The translations under genes were made by a program, and so were the position numbers. DNA of 64,000 nucleotides from Staphylococcus devriesei (GTDB taxonomy: Bacteria > Bacillota > Bacilli > Staphylococcales > Staphylococcaceae), in NCBI RefSeq assembly GCF_002902625.1, contig NZ_PPRG01000035.1:1-64000 (forward strand), read 5' to 3'. Below, piece after piece: positions 47,976 to 57,202 of the stretch (position 1 is its first letter; each line of letters opens with the position of its first letter). Below the pieces are notes generated by a model. It did no database searches, was not told where the DNA came from, and worked only from the letters and a program-made list of their open reading frames with translations.

Positions 47976-49445
47976 ATGCGTTTCATTAACAAATTTGGTA
48001 AAACCACAGTGGCAAGTACAATTCTAGCTGCATCAGTACTAGGAACAACCCAACTTTCATTAGCATCAAGTCCAGGTGAAGGCAATCAAGGACAACAAGG
48101 TCAAGATGGAGACTATATGGCGATTGGTAACACTGAAAATCCTAAAAACGTTATCTTCATGGTGGGCGACGGGATGGGACCTTCTTATAACTCAGCTTAC
48201 CGTTACTATGCAGATGATCCAAACACTAAAGAGTTAGATCAAACTGCTTTTGATAAATATTTAAAAGGTACCAATCGTACGAACCCAAATGATCCTAAAG
48301 AAAATGTAACCGACTCAGCAGCAGGTGGAACTGCATTTGCGACAGGTCATAAAACTTACAATGGTGCGATTTCAGTTGATAATAATAAAAAACCACTTAA
48401 ATCTGTATTAGAACAAGCTAAAGAAAACGGTAAATCTACTGGATTGGTTACTACTGCTGAAGTAACAGACGCAACACCAGCCGTTTACGCTGCTCATGTA
48501 GATGACCGTGATAAGAAAGATGAAATTGCACAACAATTTTACAATGATAAAATTAACGGTCAACATAAAGTAGACGTTATTTTAGGTGGCGGTTCTAAAT
48601 ATTTCGGCAAAGAAAATGGTAACTTAAAGGAAAAGTTCCAACAAGATGGCTATGATTATGTGACAAATAAAACAGATTTAGCCAACTCTCAAAGTAATCA
48701 AGTACTAGGATTATTTTCCGAAAAAAATATGCCCTTACAATTAGATGCACCGAAAAAGAATCCATTATTAGTTGATATGGAAAACAGTGCATTATCTAAA
48801 TTAGAGAAAAACGATAAAGGCTTCTTCTTAATGGTAGAAGGTGCTTCAATCGATAAAGCAGGACACCCTAACGATATTACCGGTGTTATGTCAGAAATGG
48901 GTGGCTTTGAGAAAGCATTCCAAAATGCGATTGACTATACAGATACACATAAAGATACATTAGTTGTAGCAACTGCTGACCATTCTACTGGTGGTTTATC
49001 TATCGCTAAAGGCAAAGACTATGTATGGAATCCAGAAGCTATTCACAAAATGAAACATACTGGTTCCTATATGACAGAACAAATTGCAGATGGTAAAGAC
49101 CCTGAAAAAGTGATTAGCAAAGGTTACGGCATCAAGTTTCCAAGCGAGCAACTAGACAAAGTTAAAGAGGCTGCCAAAGAACTTAAAGATATTAAATCAA
49201 AAGCTAAAAGTGAAGATGACCCTAAAATCGCCGAAGCAACAACTAAATTACAGGATGCTATCCAAAAACCAATTAATGATGAATCACATACAGGTTGGAC
49301 AACTTACGGTCATACCGGTGAAGACGTAAACACTTACGCTCACGGTCCAGGCGAAGATAAATTTTTAGGTAACAAAGATAATACCGATAGCGCGAAAAAC
49401 ATCTTCGACTTCTTCACAAACGATGTTAGTATCAATCAAAATTAA
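47976..49445 (+). CDS. phoB: Secreted alkaline phosphatase
   Basis: 489 residues. A signal peptide (about 1-31, INKFGKTTVASTILAASVLG) is followed by the PhoA-type core: VIFMVGDGMGPSYN (metal Asp), the nucleophile Ser in DSAAGGTAFATGHKTYNG, EGASIDKAGHPND (metal ligands) and TADHSTGGL, and the C-terminal His in GWTTYGHTGED. It releases phosphate from organic phosphomonoesters outside the cell under phosphate starvation. GGGGG precedes the ATG. Control by PhoPR is supported by the upstream four-repeat box. Confidence 0.95.
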   Translation: MRFINKFGKTTVASTILAASVLGTTQLSLASSPGEGNQGQQGQDGDYMAIGNTENPKNVIFMVGDGMGPSYNSAYRYYADDPNTKELDQTAFDKYLKGTNRTNPNDPKENVTDSAAGGTAFATGHKTYNGAISVDNNKKPLKSVLEQAKENGKSTGLVTTAEVTDATPAVYAAHVDDRDKKDEIAQQFYNDKINGQHKVDVILGGGSKYFGKENGNLKEKFQQDGYDYVTNKTDLANSQSNQVLGLFSEKNMPLQLDAPKKNPLLVDMENSALSKLEKNDKGFFLMVEGASIDKAGHPNDITGVMSEMGGFEKAFQNAIDYTDTHKDTLVVATADHSTGGLSIAKGKDYVWNPEAIHKMKHTGSYMTEQIADGKDPEKVISKGYGIKFPSEQLDKVKEAAKELKDIKSKAKSEDDPKIAEATTKLQDAIQKPINDESHTGWTTYGHTGEDVNTYAHGPGEDKFLGNKDNTDSAKNIFDFFTNDVSINQN

Positions 49446-49464
49446 TAATAAACTAGAATTTGTA

Positions 49465-49490
49465 AAGCGCCCTCCTCGGAGGACGCTTTT
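49465..49490 (+). terminator. Terminator of phoB
   Basis: AAGCG-CCTCC pairs with GGAGG-CGCTT and is followed by TTTTTTA. Confidence 0.85.
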
Positions 49491-49503
49491 TTATCAATAT
49501 TTC

Positions 49504-49756
49504 GTATTGTTTGTCTCGCTTTTCTAGGGGGAGCGAGACAGAAATCTAATGTAATTTCAAAGATTTCGTTGTCTCGCCCCGGCAAAGTTGACTAGAAATG
49601 AAGAAAGTACAGATTGGACGCATCTTCATTTCAGTCAACTACTGCCCTATATAAATGAACCCCAACTTGCTTAGCTTGTAAATTTTCTTATTGAAAATTT
49701 CTATGTTGGGGTCCCGTAGCCTAGCCCTGTTCCCTTAGAAGTCTCGCCTACAATAC
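49504..49756. repeat. Composite type B repeat with a type A copy inside
   Basis: The ends are GTATTGT and ACAATAC, with type B arms CTCGCTTTTCTAGGG on the left and TTCCCTTAGAAGTCTCGCC on the right. Inside are a full type A copy (49530-49646) and a further hairpin (ACCCCAAC/GTTGGGGT, about 49659-49713). The inner order points to insertion of type A into type B, or joint mobility. It occupies most of the phoB-LCP spacer. Confidence 0.75.
49530..49646. repeat. Type A dispersed intergenic repeat, copy 3
   Basis: It runs from GAGCGAGACAGAAATC to CAACTACTGCC and lies within the composite type B element. Compared with copies 1 and 2 the first hairpin has changed both arms together (GCGAGACA/TGTCTCGC against GCGGGACT/AGTCCCGC), so the pairing is kept. 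Confidence 0.8.
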
Positions 49757-49820
49757 TTCCTTTATATTTCAAATAGTTTAAACGAATTTAATCTCTATTC
49801 TAATATTATTAATATACTAA

Positions 49821-49857
49821 AAAAGCACTTTATCGACGGTGACGATAAAGTGCTTTT
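49821..49857. terminator. Terminator of the capsule operon
   Basis: AAAAGCACTTTATCG pairs perfectly with CGATAAAGTGCTTTT immediately past the LCP stop; T-runs follow on both strands. Confidence 0.85.
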
Positions 49858-49861
49858 TCTA

Positions 49862-50797
49862 TTAGTTAAGTTCTAAATTATCTTTTAATTTCTGTTTGAT
49901 ATCTTTCAAACTATTGTCATCGGGATAGAAGTAATATAGATTATCATCACCTAAGGCATTTTGACCATCAATTGTTAGGCGTTCTACATTATCTTGAGCC
50001 TTATCATAATCTGATTTGAAACGATTTAACTGAACAAAGCTTAAATCAGTTTTCAAGTTATTTTGTGTAGCTTTGAAGATACCGTTTAACTTAGTAACCG
50101 AATTCATTGAAAAGGCTTCTCTAGCAACTGCAGTAATGACTTGTTGCTGGCGTAATTGACGTCCTTCATCTCCACCTGCTCCATTTTCTTTACGACTGCG
50201 CATATACGTTAATGCTTGATCGCCATCCATGTGATATTTTTTACCTTGTTCAAAATTGTAACCATGAAAAGTAAATGTTGCGTTACTTGTAATATCAACT
50301 CCACCTAATTCATCTACAACAGTTTTAACACCATCCATGTTTATTGCTATGTAGTGATCAACTGGCACATCCATTAATTCTTCGAGAGAATTAACAGCCA
50401 TTTTTGGTCCACCATAAGCGTACGCATGATTGATTTTTTCAGTTGTACCATGACCAACAATTTTAGCTCGTGTATCACGTGGCACACTAACCATTACTGT
50501 TTTTTTGTCATCAGGATTGATCGACATTAATACAATCGAATCACTACGTTGTCCTAAATTTTCTTGCTGTCTTTCAGCGTCATCATCTACACCATAAAGT
50601 ACTACCGTCATAGGATCGCCTTCTTTAGCTGGCTTATCTCTTAATTGCGAGTGTTCTCTATCTAAAGGAGAGTTTATGGAATTATTCAATGAATGAAGTT
50701 TTGCAAATACAAAAATACCAATAGCAATAATAAAAACTATGATAAAAATTAATATAGCAACTATGACTTTAAAAGTAGTTGATCTTTTTTTCTTCAT
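49862..50797 (-). CDS. LytR-CpsA-Psr (LCP) family glycopolymer ligase
   Basis: 311 residues. One N-terminal membrane segment (about 10-32) is followed by an extracellular LCP domain (about 75-280). The lipid-phosphate-binding region MVSVPRDTRAKI, NHAYAYGGPKM, and TYMRSRKEN...DEGRQLRQQ with its conserved Asp and Arg residues are present. LCP enzymes move a glycopolymer from undecaprenyl phosphate to peptidoglycan. It is the last gene of the capsule operon, so the product is probably attached capsule. Confidence 0.88.
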   Translation of the reverse strand: MKKKRSTTFKVIVAILIFIIVFIIAIGIFVFAKLHSLNNSINSPLDREHSQLRDKPAKEGDPMTVVLYGVDDDAERQQENLGQRSDSIVLMSINPDDKKTVMVSVPRDTRAKIVGHGTTEKINHAYAYGGPKMAVNSLEELMDVPVDHYIAINMDGVKTVVDELGGVDITSNATFTFHGYNFEQGKKYHMDGDQALTYMRSRKENGAGGDEGRQLRQQQVITAVAREAFSMNSVTKLNGIFKATQNNLKTDLSFVQLNRFKSDYDKAQDNVERLTIDGQNALGDDNLYYFYPDDNSLKDIKQKLKDNLELN

Positions 50798-50814
50798 TTA
50801 TAATCACTCATTTT

Positions 50815-51945
50815 TTATAGACTTTTAATAATTTCAATCACTCGTGATTGTTGTTCATCAGTCATATCTGATCCTGATGGTAAACATACGCCATGATCGA
50901 ATAAGTATGCACCATTGTCATTTCCCTCAGTGATGTAATCATATTTCTCAAAGAAAGGTTGTAAATGCATAGGTTTCCATACTGGACGTGCTTCAATGTT
51001 ATTTTCTTGTAACTTTTCAATTAAATCCAAAGCAGTAAATCCTGTTTTATTTTCGTCGATTGTTAAAGCGGTTAACCAACGATTTGATTTTGAGTCTGGT
51101 AATTCAGGTTGAAAATCAAAGCCCTCAACATTTCCAAATTCTTGTTCATATCTATCGAAGATTTCTCTACGACGCGCAATACGTTGGTCTAACACTTTCA
51201 TTTGACCTCTACCAATACCAGCAGATATGTTACTCAAACGATAGTTAAATCCTAATTCACTATGTTGATAATGAATTGCTTTATCTCTTGCTTGTGTTGA
51301 TAAGAATAATGCGTGAGCAATATGTTCTTCGTCATTTGAAATAAGCATTCCACCACCACTAGTAGTAATAATCTTATTGCCATTAAATGAGAAGATACCA
51401 AAATTACCGAATGTACCACTTTTTTGGCCTTTATATTCAGCGCCAAGTGATTCGGCAGCGTCTTCAATTAAAATTGAACCATATTGCTCACAGATTTCTT
51501 TAATTTCATCCATTCTAGCAGATTGACCGTATAAATTAACAGCAACTACTGCCTTAGGTGTAATACCTTTTTCAGCATATTGTTCAAATGCTTTTCGTAA
51601 TGCGCTTGGCGACATATTCCATGATTCCATTTCAGAGTCGATGAATACTGGTTTTGCACCTTGATAAATAATAGGATTAGCTGAAGCACTAAATGTTAAT
51701 GAACTACAAAATACAATGTCATCTTGTTGAACTCCACTTTCAATTAGAGCTAAATGAATAGCAGAAGTACCACTTCCCACAGCCAATGCTGCATTTACTC
51801 CTACATAACTTTTAACACTATTTTCGAATTCTGTAACGTTTTCACCTAATGGTGCGATCCAGTTTTTATCGAAGGCATCATGTATGTAATCTAATTCTGT
51901 ACCACCCATATGAGGTCTAGATAAGAAAATTCTTTCTTCTTCCAC
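50815..51945 (-). CDS. DegT/DnrJ/EryC1-family sugar aminotransferase (PglE-like)
   Basis: 376 residues from a GTG at 51945, with AAGGAGTG before it. A PLP enzyme that transfers an amino group to a 4-keto sugar nucleotide. The region LSRPHMGGTELDYIHDAF, GTSAIHLAL (about 60), VNLYGQSARMDEI, EDAAESLGAEYKG, and the PLP lysine in FSFNGNKIITTSGGGM (about 187) are typical of PglE/WecE. With the capD-type 4,6-dehydratase and the acetyltransferase it forms a bacillosamine-type pathway. Confidence 0.88.
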   Translation of the reverse strand: MEEERIFLSRPHMGGTELDYIHDAFDKNWIAPLGENVTEFENSVKSYVGVNAALAVGSGTSAIHLALIESGVQQDDIVFCSSLTFSASANPIIYQGAKPVFIDSEMESWNMSPSALRKAFEQYAEKGITPKAVVAVNLYGQSARMDEIKEICEQYGSILIEDAAESLGAEYKGQKSGTFGNFGIFSFNGNKIITTSGGGMLISNDEEHIAHALFLSTQARDKAIHYQHSELGFNYRLSNISAGIGRGQMKVLDQRIARRREIFDRYEQEFGNVEGFDFQPELPDSKSNRWLTALTIDENKTGFTALDLIEKLQENNIEARPVWKPMHLQPFFEKYDYITEGNDNGAYLFDHGVCLPSGSDMTDEQQSRVIEIIKSL

Positions 51946-51951
51946 TTCAAT

Positions 51952-52572
51952 TCACTCCTTAATTTTTGCTGGGGTTCCAATGACTGTTGATTCTGATTTA
52001 ACATTTTTTATTACAGTTGCGCCAGCACCTACAATACATTTATTACCAATTTCAACTAATGGTAGTACTGCCGCATTAATTGCTACATGAGATTCATCAC
52101 CAACTGTAACGCCCCCTGCTAATGTAGCGTTAGGAGATATATGAACATAATCACCGATTTGATTATCATGTTCTACAATAGCACCAGTATTAATTATGGC
52201 ATGCATACCTACTGTGGTTTCTGCATTGATTACAGCATTAGGCATGACTACCGTACCATAATTAATCTTAGCACTAGGACTAATAATAGCTGATGGATGA
52301 ATTAGAGTAGCATATTTTTCAAGCTTAATATCTAATTCATTAAACAACTTATTACGAACATGATTATTTCCAATTGCAATTATAAAGAAATAATCATGTT
52401 TATAATTGTTAACCGCTTCTAAGTTATCATAAAAAACATCGTTTTCATTGTAATATTCATCTATAGCATTATCGAGGTAACCTGCAACATGATATTGATG
52501 GGACGCCTCAACGATATCTCTAATAACTTTTGAGTGACCACCTTTACCGATAAGTATTATAGGTTGACTCAT
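51952..52572 (-). CDS. Sugar O/N-acetyltransferase, PglD-like
   Basis: 206 residues. A short Rossmann-like N-terminal half (IILIGKGGHSKVIRDIV) is followed by a left-handed beta-helix of hexapeptide repeats (about 85-195), with the conserved His in EHDNQIGDYVHISPNA. This layout fits PglD/NeuD enzymes that acetylate the amino group on UDP-4-amino sugars. The ATG overlaps the stop of the phosphoglycosyl transferase gene by four bases and the aminotransferase starts six bases after it. Confidence 0.87.
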   Translation of the reverse strand: MSQPIILIGKGGHSKVIRDIVEASHQYHVAGYLDNAIDEYYNENDVFYDNLEAVNNYKHDYFFIIAIGNNHVRNKLFNELDIKLEKYATLIHPSAIISPSAKINYGTVVMPNAVINAETTVGMHAIINTGAIVEHDNQIGDYVHISPNATLAGGVTVGDESHVAINAAVLPLVEIGNKCIVGAGATVIKNVKSESTVIGTPAKIKE

Positions 52573-53165
52573 GCTTCGTTCCCCTTAAACTTCTCGGCAG
52601 TTACATGGTTAGGCGCATTAACATCTTTTCGTTGTAAAATATTAATGAACGTTTTGTATATAATATACATGTCTAATTTAAATGACTGATTCTCTGCGTA
52701 CCAAACATCTAATTTAAATTTTTCATCCCAAGTAATAGCATTACGACCATTTACTTGTGCCCAACCAGTAATACCAGGTTTTACATTATGACGCTTTTTT
52801 TGTTCTTCATTATATAAAGGTAAATATTCCATTAATAGCGGTCTTGGACCAACTAAACTTATGTCACCTTTTAACACGTTTATGAGTTGTGGTAATTCAT
52901 CAATACTAGATTTCCTAATAAAAGTACCAACTGGTGTCATCCGTTGTTCATCCGGTAACAATTCACCTTTTTCATCTCGTTTATTAGACATTGTACGGAA
53001 TTTGTAAATTTCAAATGGTTCTCCATACTGTCCCGGGCGTGTTTGTCTAAAGAGAACAGGCTTACCTAGTTTTTTCGCAATAACTACAGCTGCCGTTAGA
53101 GTAATAGGCGCTGAAACAACTAAACCTGTTGCACTGACAGCTATATCAAATATACGTTTTAACAT
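52569..53165 (-). CDS. Initiating phosphoglycosyl transferase, PglC-like
   Basis: 198 residues, the size of the minimal PglC-type monotopic enzymes. The N-terminal re-entrant helix MLKRIFDIAVSATGLVVSAP, FRQTRPGQYGEPFEIYKFRT, RKSSIDELPQLINVLKGDIS and the VGPRPLLMEYLPLY block are complete. It loads the first sugar phosphate onto undecaprenyl phosphate. GGAGG precedes the ATG. Together with the dehydratase, aminotransferase and acetyltransferase it suggests that a diacetylated diamino sugar starts each repeat unit. Confidence 0.9.
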   Translation of the reverse strand: MLKRIFDIAVSATGLVVSAPITLTAAVVIAKKLGKPVLFRQTRPGQYGEPFEIYKFRTMSNKRDEKGELLPDEQRMTPVGTFIRKSSIDELPQLINVLKGDISLVGPRPLLMEYLPLYNEEQKKRHNVKPGITGWAQVNGRNAITWDEKFKLDVWYAENQSFKLDMYIIYKTFINILQRKDVNAPNHVTAEKFKGNEA

Positions 53166-53191
53166 TCTATTTCCCTCCTTGTTAAATAATT

Positions 53192-54322
53192 TTAAACAGG
53201 AAGATTGTTTTTATATATCGTTTCTAAATGTTTCCAAACTACTTCATTTCTGAATTTTTCTTCTACATTTTTTCTTCCATTTTTACCTAATTTTTCTTTT
53301 ATCTTAGGATTATCAATTAAATAGCCTACTTTAGTAGCTATTTGTTTATAATCTCCTTTTTCGACTAGATAGCCAGTCACACCATCAATAAGTGTATCTT
53401 TAGCTCCAGTTACGTTATTTACTATAACTGGCACTTCCACAGCTTGAGCTTCAATACTTACGTTCCCAAAACCTTCACGATATGTAGGAAAGACAAGTAC
53501 ATCCATATGATTGTAATAATTCACTGTATTAGCAACATGACCTGTCATAATGATATTTGGGTTACTTTGTAAATATTGGAAGTCCTCTTGACTAATTGAA
53601 TCGTCTTTTTCGATAGGACCCACAATAAGCAATTTCACATTGTTATGCTGTTTTTGAATTATTTTAAACGCTTCCACTACTTCATGGATACCCTTATCTT
53701 TTACAATTCGTCCGACATAGCCAATAACAAACTGATCTTTTATTATTCCACTTAAATCATCAGGAATGTCATTGATTTCTTTTTGGAACTTTTCGAGGTT
53801 AATACCATTTGAACTGCCAAATCCTAATACTTTGATGTTAGCTTTTTTCTCTAGACCCAATTCAACAATTTTATCCTTTAAGCTATCTGAAATTGCAATT
53901 ATATCCGTTGCACAAAACATCGCTAATTTCTCCATAGCATATAGAACTTTATATTTTAACCCCGTTACTGTTTCTAGCCTTAAACCACGCACCGTATATA
54001 TACGAACGGGTCTACGCGTGATAAAAGCGGCCAAGGTTCCAACAAGGCCCGCTTTAGGTGTGCCAGAATTAACAATATAAGGTTTTTCTTTTTGAAATAA
54101 CTTAATCATTTTTAACAATGATTTCAAATCATTTTTTAAAGAAATTTCTCTTTCCATGTTAATTGCATGAGTAATATCAGACGAATAGGTTTTTTGTTCT
54201 GGTCCCTCAGAAGATACAATATGAACGTCTAAGCCTTTATCTCTTAAATATTCAACTTGCCCTTTCATTAAGGTAATGCTTTTAGAGACCGTTACTAATT
54301 GAAATATTTTTTTGTTAGCCAA
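53192..54322 (-). CDS. Family 4 glycosyltransferase
   Basis: 376 residues from the TTG at 54322 (about six bases from AAGGGTG); a GTG at 54331 also fits the frame but overlaps the site. GT-B fold: N-terminal IFQLVTVSKSITLMKGQVEY, NSGTPKAGLVGTLAAF, VIGYVGRIVKDKGIHEVVEA (about 205) and the donor site FPTYREGFGNVSIEAQAVEV (about 285-305) with EGFG. It adds one sugar to the capsule repeat on the inner membrane face. Donor and linkage unknown. Confidence 0.85.
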   Translation of the reverse strand: MANKKIFQLVTVSKSITLMKGQVEYLRDKGLDVHIVSSEGPEQKTYSSDITHAINMEREISLKNDLKSLLKMIKLFQKEKPYIVNSGTPKAGLVGTLAAFITRRPVRIYTVRGLRLETVTGLKYKVLYAMEKLAMFCATDIIAISDSLKDKIVELGLEKKANIKVLGFGSSNGINLEKFQKEINDIPDDLSGIIKDQFVIGYVGRIVKDKGIHEVVEAFKIIQKQHNNVKLLIVGPIEKDDSISQEDFQYLQSNPNIIMTGHVANTVNYYNHMDVLVFPTYREGFGNVSIEAQAVEVPVIVNNVTGAKDTLIDGVTGYLVEKGDYKQIATKVGYLIDNPKIKEKLGKNGRKNVEEKFRNEVVWKHLETIYKNNLPV

Positions 54323-54354
54323 TACGATCACCCTTATTTATATGGAAAGTAAGT

Positions 54355-55626
54355 TTATAATCTCCATAAACCTTTATTTCCGATTTCGTCATCGCTAATA
54401 ATACCTTTAATATCAAGAACCATGCCATTATCTTTAACAAGGTTTAAATAATCTTGTTTATTATCAATGTAGTCAGTATGTGCTACTGCAAATACAACTG
54501 CATCTGCTGTTGGTAAGTCTTTTTTATCTTCTAAGTTAATACCGTAGAATTTTTGTGCTTCTTCTTTATCAGCTTCAACATCACTTACATGAACATCTAA
54601 ACCATAATCTTTTAGTTCTTCAATAATATGAATAACTTTAGTATTTCTTAGGTCAGGGCAATTTTCTTTGAAAGTTAAACCTAATACATTTACTGTAGCA
54701 CCTTGAACTTCTAATCCTTGTTTTAATAAGCCTTTAATTACGTTAGAAGCAATGTGTTTAGCCATATTATCATTAATGCGACGACCAGCTAAGATGACTT
54801 CTGGGTGATGTCCTACTTCTTGCGCTTTGTGCGTTAAATAGTATGGATCCACACCGATACAATGGCCTCCAACTAGGCCAGGTTTAAAGTTTAAGAAATT
54901 CCATTTAGTACCTGATGCACGTAGTACTTCATTTGTGTCGATATCTAATTTGTCGAAAATAAGTGCTAGTTCATTCATTAATGCGATGTTTACATCACGT
55001 TGAGTATTTTCGATAACTTTTGCTGCTTCAGCTACTTTAATTGATGATGCTTTATGAACGCCAGCAGTCACTACTGAACCATATACATCAGCAACAACTT
55101 CTAATACTTCAGGAGTTTGACCAGATACTACTTTAGTGATTGTTTCAAATGTATGCACTTTGTCACCTGGGTTAATTCTTTCAGGAGAGTAACCAACAAA
55201 GAAATTTTTACCACAAGTCAAGCCAGATTCTTTTTCTAATACAGGTACACAATCTTCTTCTGTTGCTCCTGGGTAAACTGTTGATTCATAAACGACAATC
55301 GTATCAGGAGTCAATACTTTACCTACTGTTTCACTCGCTTTAATTAATGGAGTTAAATCTGGTTTGTTATTTTTATCGATAGGAGTTGGAACAGCTACGA
55401 TAATAAAATCAGCTTTTTTTAAATCTTCAGCATTAGATGTAAATTTAATATTTGTAGATTTCAAGCCTTCTGAAGTAACTTCATTTGTTCTATCATGATT
55501 ATCTTTTAATTCTTTTATTCTATTGTCATTAATATCGAAGCCAATTACTTCGTGTTTTCTGCCAAATGTTACCGCTACGGGTAAACCTACATATCCTAAT
55601 CCAACTACTGCTATATTTCTATCCAT
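54355..55626 (-). CDS. UDP-N-acetylhexosamine 6-dehydrogenase (TviB/WbpA type)
   Basis: 423 residues. An NAD Rossmann domain (IAVVGLGYVGLPVAVTFG), the YSPERINPGDK block (about 155), the central AAKVIENTQRDVNIALMNEL helix, and the catalytic Cys in GLVGGHCIGVDPYYL (about 270). The closest style is TviB/WbpA, which oxidises UDP-GlcNAc or UDP-GalNAc to the uronic acid, rather than UDP-glucose dehydrogenase. The product would feed the neighbouring epimerase. GGGAG precedes the ATG. Confidence 0.87.
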   Translation of the reverse strand: MDRNIAVVGLGYVGLPVAVTFGRKHEVIGFDINDNRIKELKDNHDRTNEVTSEGLKSTNIKFTSNAEDLKKADFIIVAVPTPIDKNNKPDLTPLIKASETVGKVLTPDTIVVYESTVYPGATEEDCVPVLEKESGLTCGKNFFVGYSPERINPGDKVHTFETITKVVSGQTPEVLEVVADVYGSVVTAGVHKASSIKVAEAAKVIENTQRDVNIALMNELALIFDKLDIDTNEVLRASGTKWNFLNFKPGLVGGHCIGVDPYYLTHKAQEVGHHPEVILAGRRINDNMAKHIASNVIKGLLKQGLEVQGATVNVLGLTFKENCPDLRNTKVIHIIEELKDYGLDVHVSDVEADKEEAQKFYGINLEDKKDLPTADAVVFAVAHTDYIDNKQDYLNLVKDNGMVLDIKGIISDDEIGNKGLWRL

Positions 55627-55640
55627 AATTAAATCTCCCT

Positions 55641-56645
55641 TTATTTATAATATTCTAGATACCAATCAATAAATTTATTTACGCCATCTTGAATAGATGT
55701 TTCTGGTTTAAAATCAATATTTTTAAATAAGTCATCCACATTGGCATAAGTTTCAGGTACATCTCCCGGTTGTAAATCCATGTAATTTTTCTTGGCTGTT
55801 TTACCAAGTTTGTTTTCTATAGCTTCTACAAATTCCATTAAACGAACTGGACTGTTATTTCCGATATTATAGATTTTATATGGAGCATATGATGAACTTG
55901 GATCTGGGTTAGCACCAGACCATTCAGGATTTGGTTGAGCCGGTTTTTTCACTAAGCGACTAATTGCTTCTACAATGTCATCAACGTAAGTAAAGTCACG
56001 CATCATCTTACCGTGGTTATAAACGTCAATTGTTTCATCATTTACAACTGCTTTAGTAAACTTAAATAAAGCCATATCTGGTCTACCCCATGGTCCATAA
56101 ACCGTGAAGAAACGTAAACCAGTTGTCGGTAAGTTATATAGATGACTATAAGTATGTGCCATTAGCTCATTTGATTTTTTAGTAGCTGCATATAGACTTA
56201 ATGGGTGGTCTATATTATCAGATGTTTTAAATGGTTTATTTGTATTCGCACCATATACAGAACTTGATGAAGCATATATTAAATGTTCAACACTATGATG
56301 GCGACATCCTTCTAAGATATTCATAAATCCAACAATATTTGAGTCAATATAAGCTCTTGGATTTTCAATACTATATCTAACGCCGGCTTGTGCTGCTAAA
56401 TTAATAACTACTTCTGGCTTTTCATCTTCAAAGATTTGATTTACTTTTTCATAATCCTCTAAATCATTTTTATAAAAAGTAAAATTTTCTTTTCCAATAG
56501 ATTTTAATCTGTCTTCTTTTAATTGAACTGAATAATAGTCATTGAGATTATCAATACCTACTATTTCATAGCCTTGACTGATTAATTTTTTCGCTAATGT
56601 TGAGCCGATAAAACCTGCAGCTCCAGTAATCAAAACTTTCATCAT
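55641..56645 (-). CDS. NAD-dependent 4-epimerase for a UDP-uronic acid (CapI/TviC type)
   Basis: 334 residues. The extended SDR motif VLITGAAGFIGSTLAKKL, INLAAQAGVRYSIENP, catalytic SSSVYGAN and Tyr/Lys in YAATKKSNE (about 150-160), and RFFTVYGPWGRPDMALFKF are complete. Staphylococcal CapI has the same length. Paired with the dehydrogenase immediately downstream (14 bases) it probably interconverts UDP-GlcNAc and UDP-GalNAc uronic acids. The start codon overlaps the acetyltransferase stop. Confidence 0.87.
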   Translation of the reverse strand: MMKVLITGAAGFIGSTLAKKLISQGYEIVGIDNLNDYYSVQLKEDRLKSIGKENFTFYKNDLEDYEKVNQIFEDEKPEVVINLAAQAGVRYSIENPRAYIDSNIVGFMNILEGCRHHSVEHLIYASSSSVYGANTNKPFKTSDNIDHPLSLYAATKKSNELMAHTYSHLYNLPTTGLRFFTVYGPWGRPDMALFKFTKAVVNDETIDVYNHGKMMRDFTYVDDIVEAISRLVKKPAQPNPEWSGANPDPSSSYAPYKIYNIGNNSPVRLMEFVEAIENKLGKTAKKNYMDLQPGDVPETYANVDDLFKNIDFKPETSIQDGVNKFIDWYLEYYK

Positions 56646-57202
56646 TTATTTACCTCCCTGATTTTTTTAATTGGAACACCTACATAAAGACTATTCGGTT
56701 CTGTATCCTTATTTACAACTGCGCCTGCTCCAATAATGCAACGAGTTTTAATTGTATTGCCTCCAAGCACTCTTACACCTGCTGCAATCCAAACATCGTC
56801 CTCTATACAAATCCTTTTTGATTGTATCTTGTTATACTTAATAGGTTTGTCTTTGTCCCCCCAAGTATGTTCTGAGGAAATTAAGGTACAATGATTAGCT
56901 ATTGAAACATTGCTCCCTATATCTATTCCCCCATGCGCATCTATATAACAATAAGAATGTAGACTTACATTATTTCCTAAAACTAAATTTTGTACATTTT
57001 TCAAAACTACATATTTCCCGATATGGGTGTTTGTCCCAACACTTTTAGCGTATTTACTTAAATAAAGTCTTCTATACACAATTGCTGCTAAGGAATCATT
57101 TATTAATGAGATGTCCCATATCAGATTACATATTGGTTTCGGTAAAAATTTGTATGGAAATTGCAACAATTTAAAGCACTTTTGCGACAATAAACTAGTC
57201 AA
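56642..57202 (-). CDS. Hexapeptide-repeat acetyltransferase, WcaF-like
   Basis: 186 residues from the TTG at 57202, with GAGGAGAGGA as binding site. A left-handed beta-helix (about 55-180) with the LAT signatures IGKYVVLKNVQN, STIL-type HCTLISSEHTW (conserved His) and DDVWIAAGVRVLGGNTI and GAGAVVNKDTEPNSLYVGVP. It likely O-acetylates a capsule sugar. It overlaps the preceding GT2 gene by eight bases. Confidence 0.85.
   Translation of the reverse strand: MTSLLSQKCFKLLQFPYKFLPKPICNLIWDISLINDSLAAIVYRRLYLSKYAKSVGTNTHIGKYVVLKNVQNLVLGNNVSLHSYCYIDAHGGIDIGSNVSIANHCTLISSEHTWGDKDKPIKYNKIQSKRICIEDDVWIAAGVRVLGGNTIKTRCIIGAGAVVNKDTEPNSLYVGVPIKKIREVNK

Noticed and set aside
53766-54080. 104-residue plus-strand frame within the GT4 gene
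   Set aside because: Antisense shadow of a clear glycosyltransferase.
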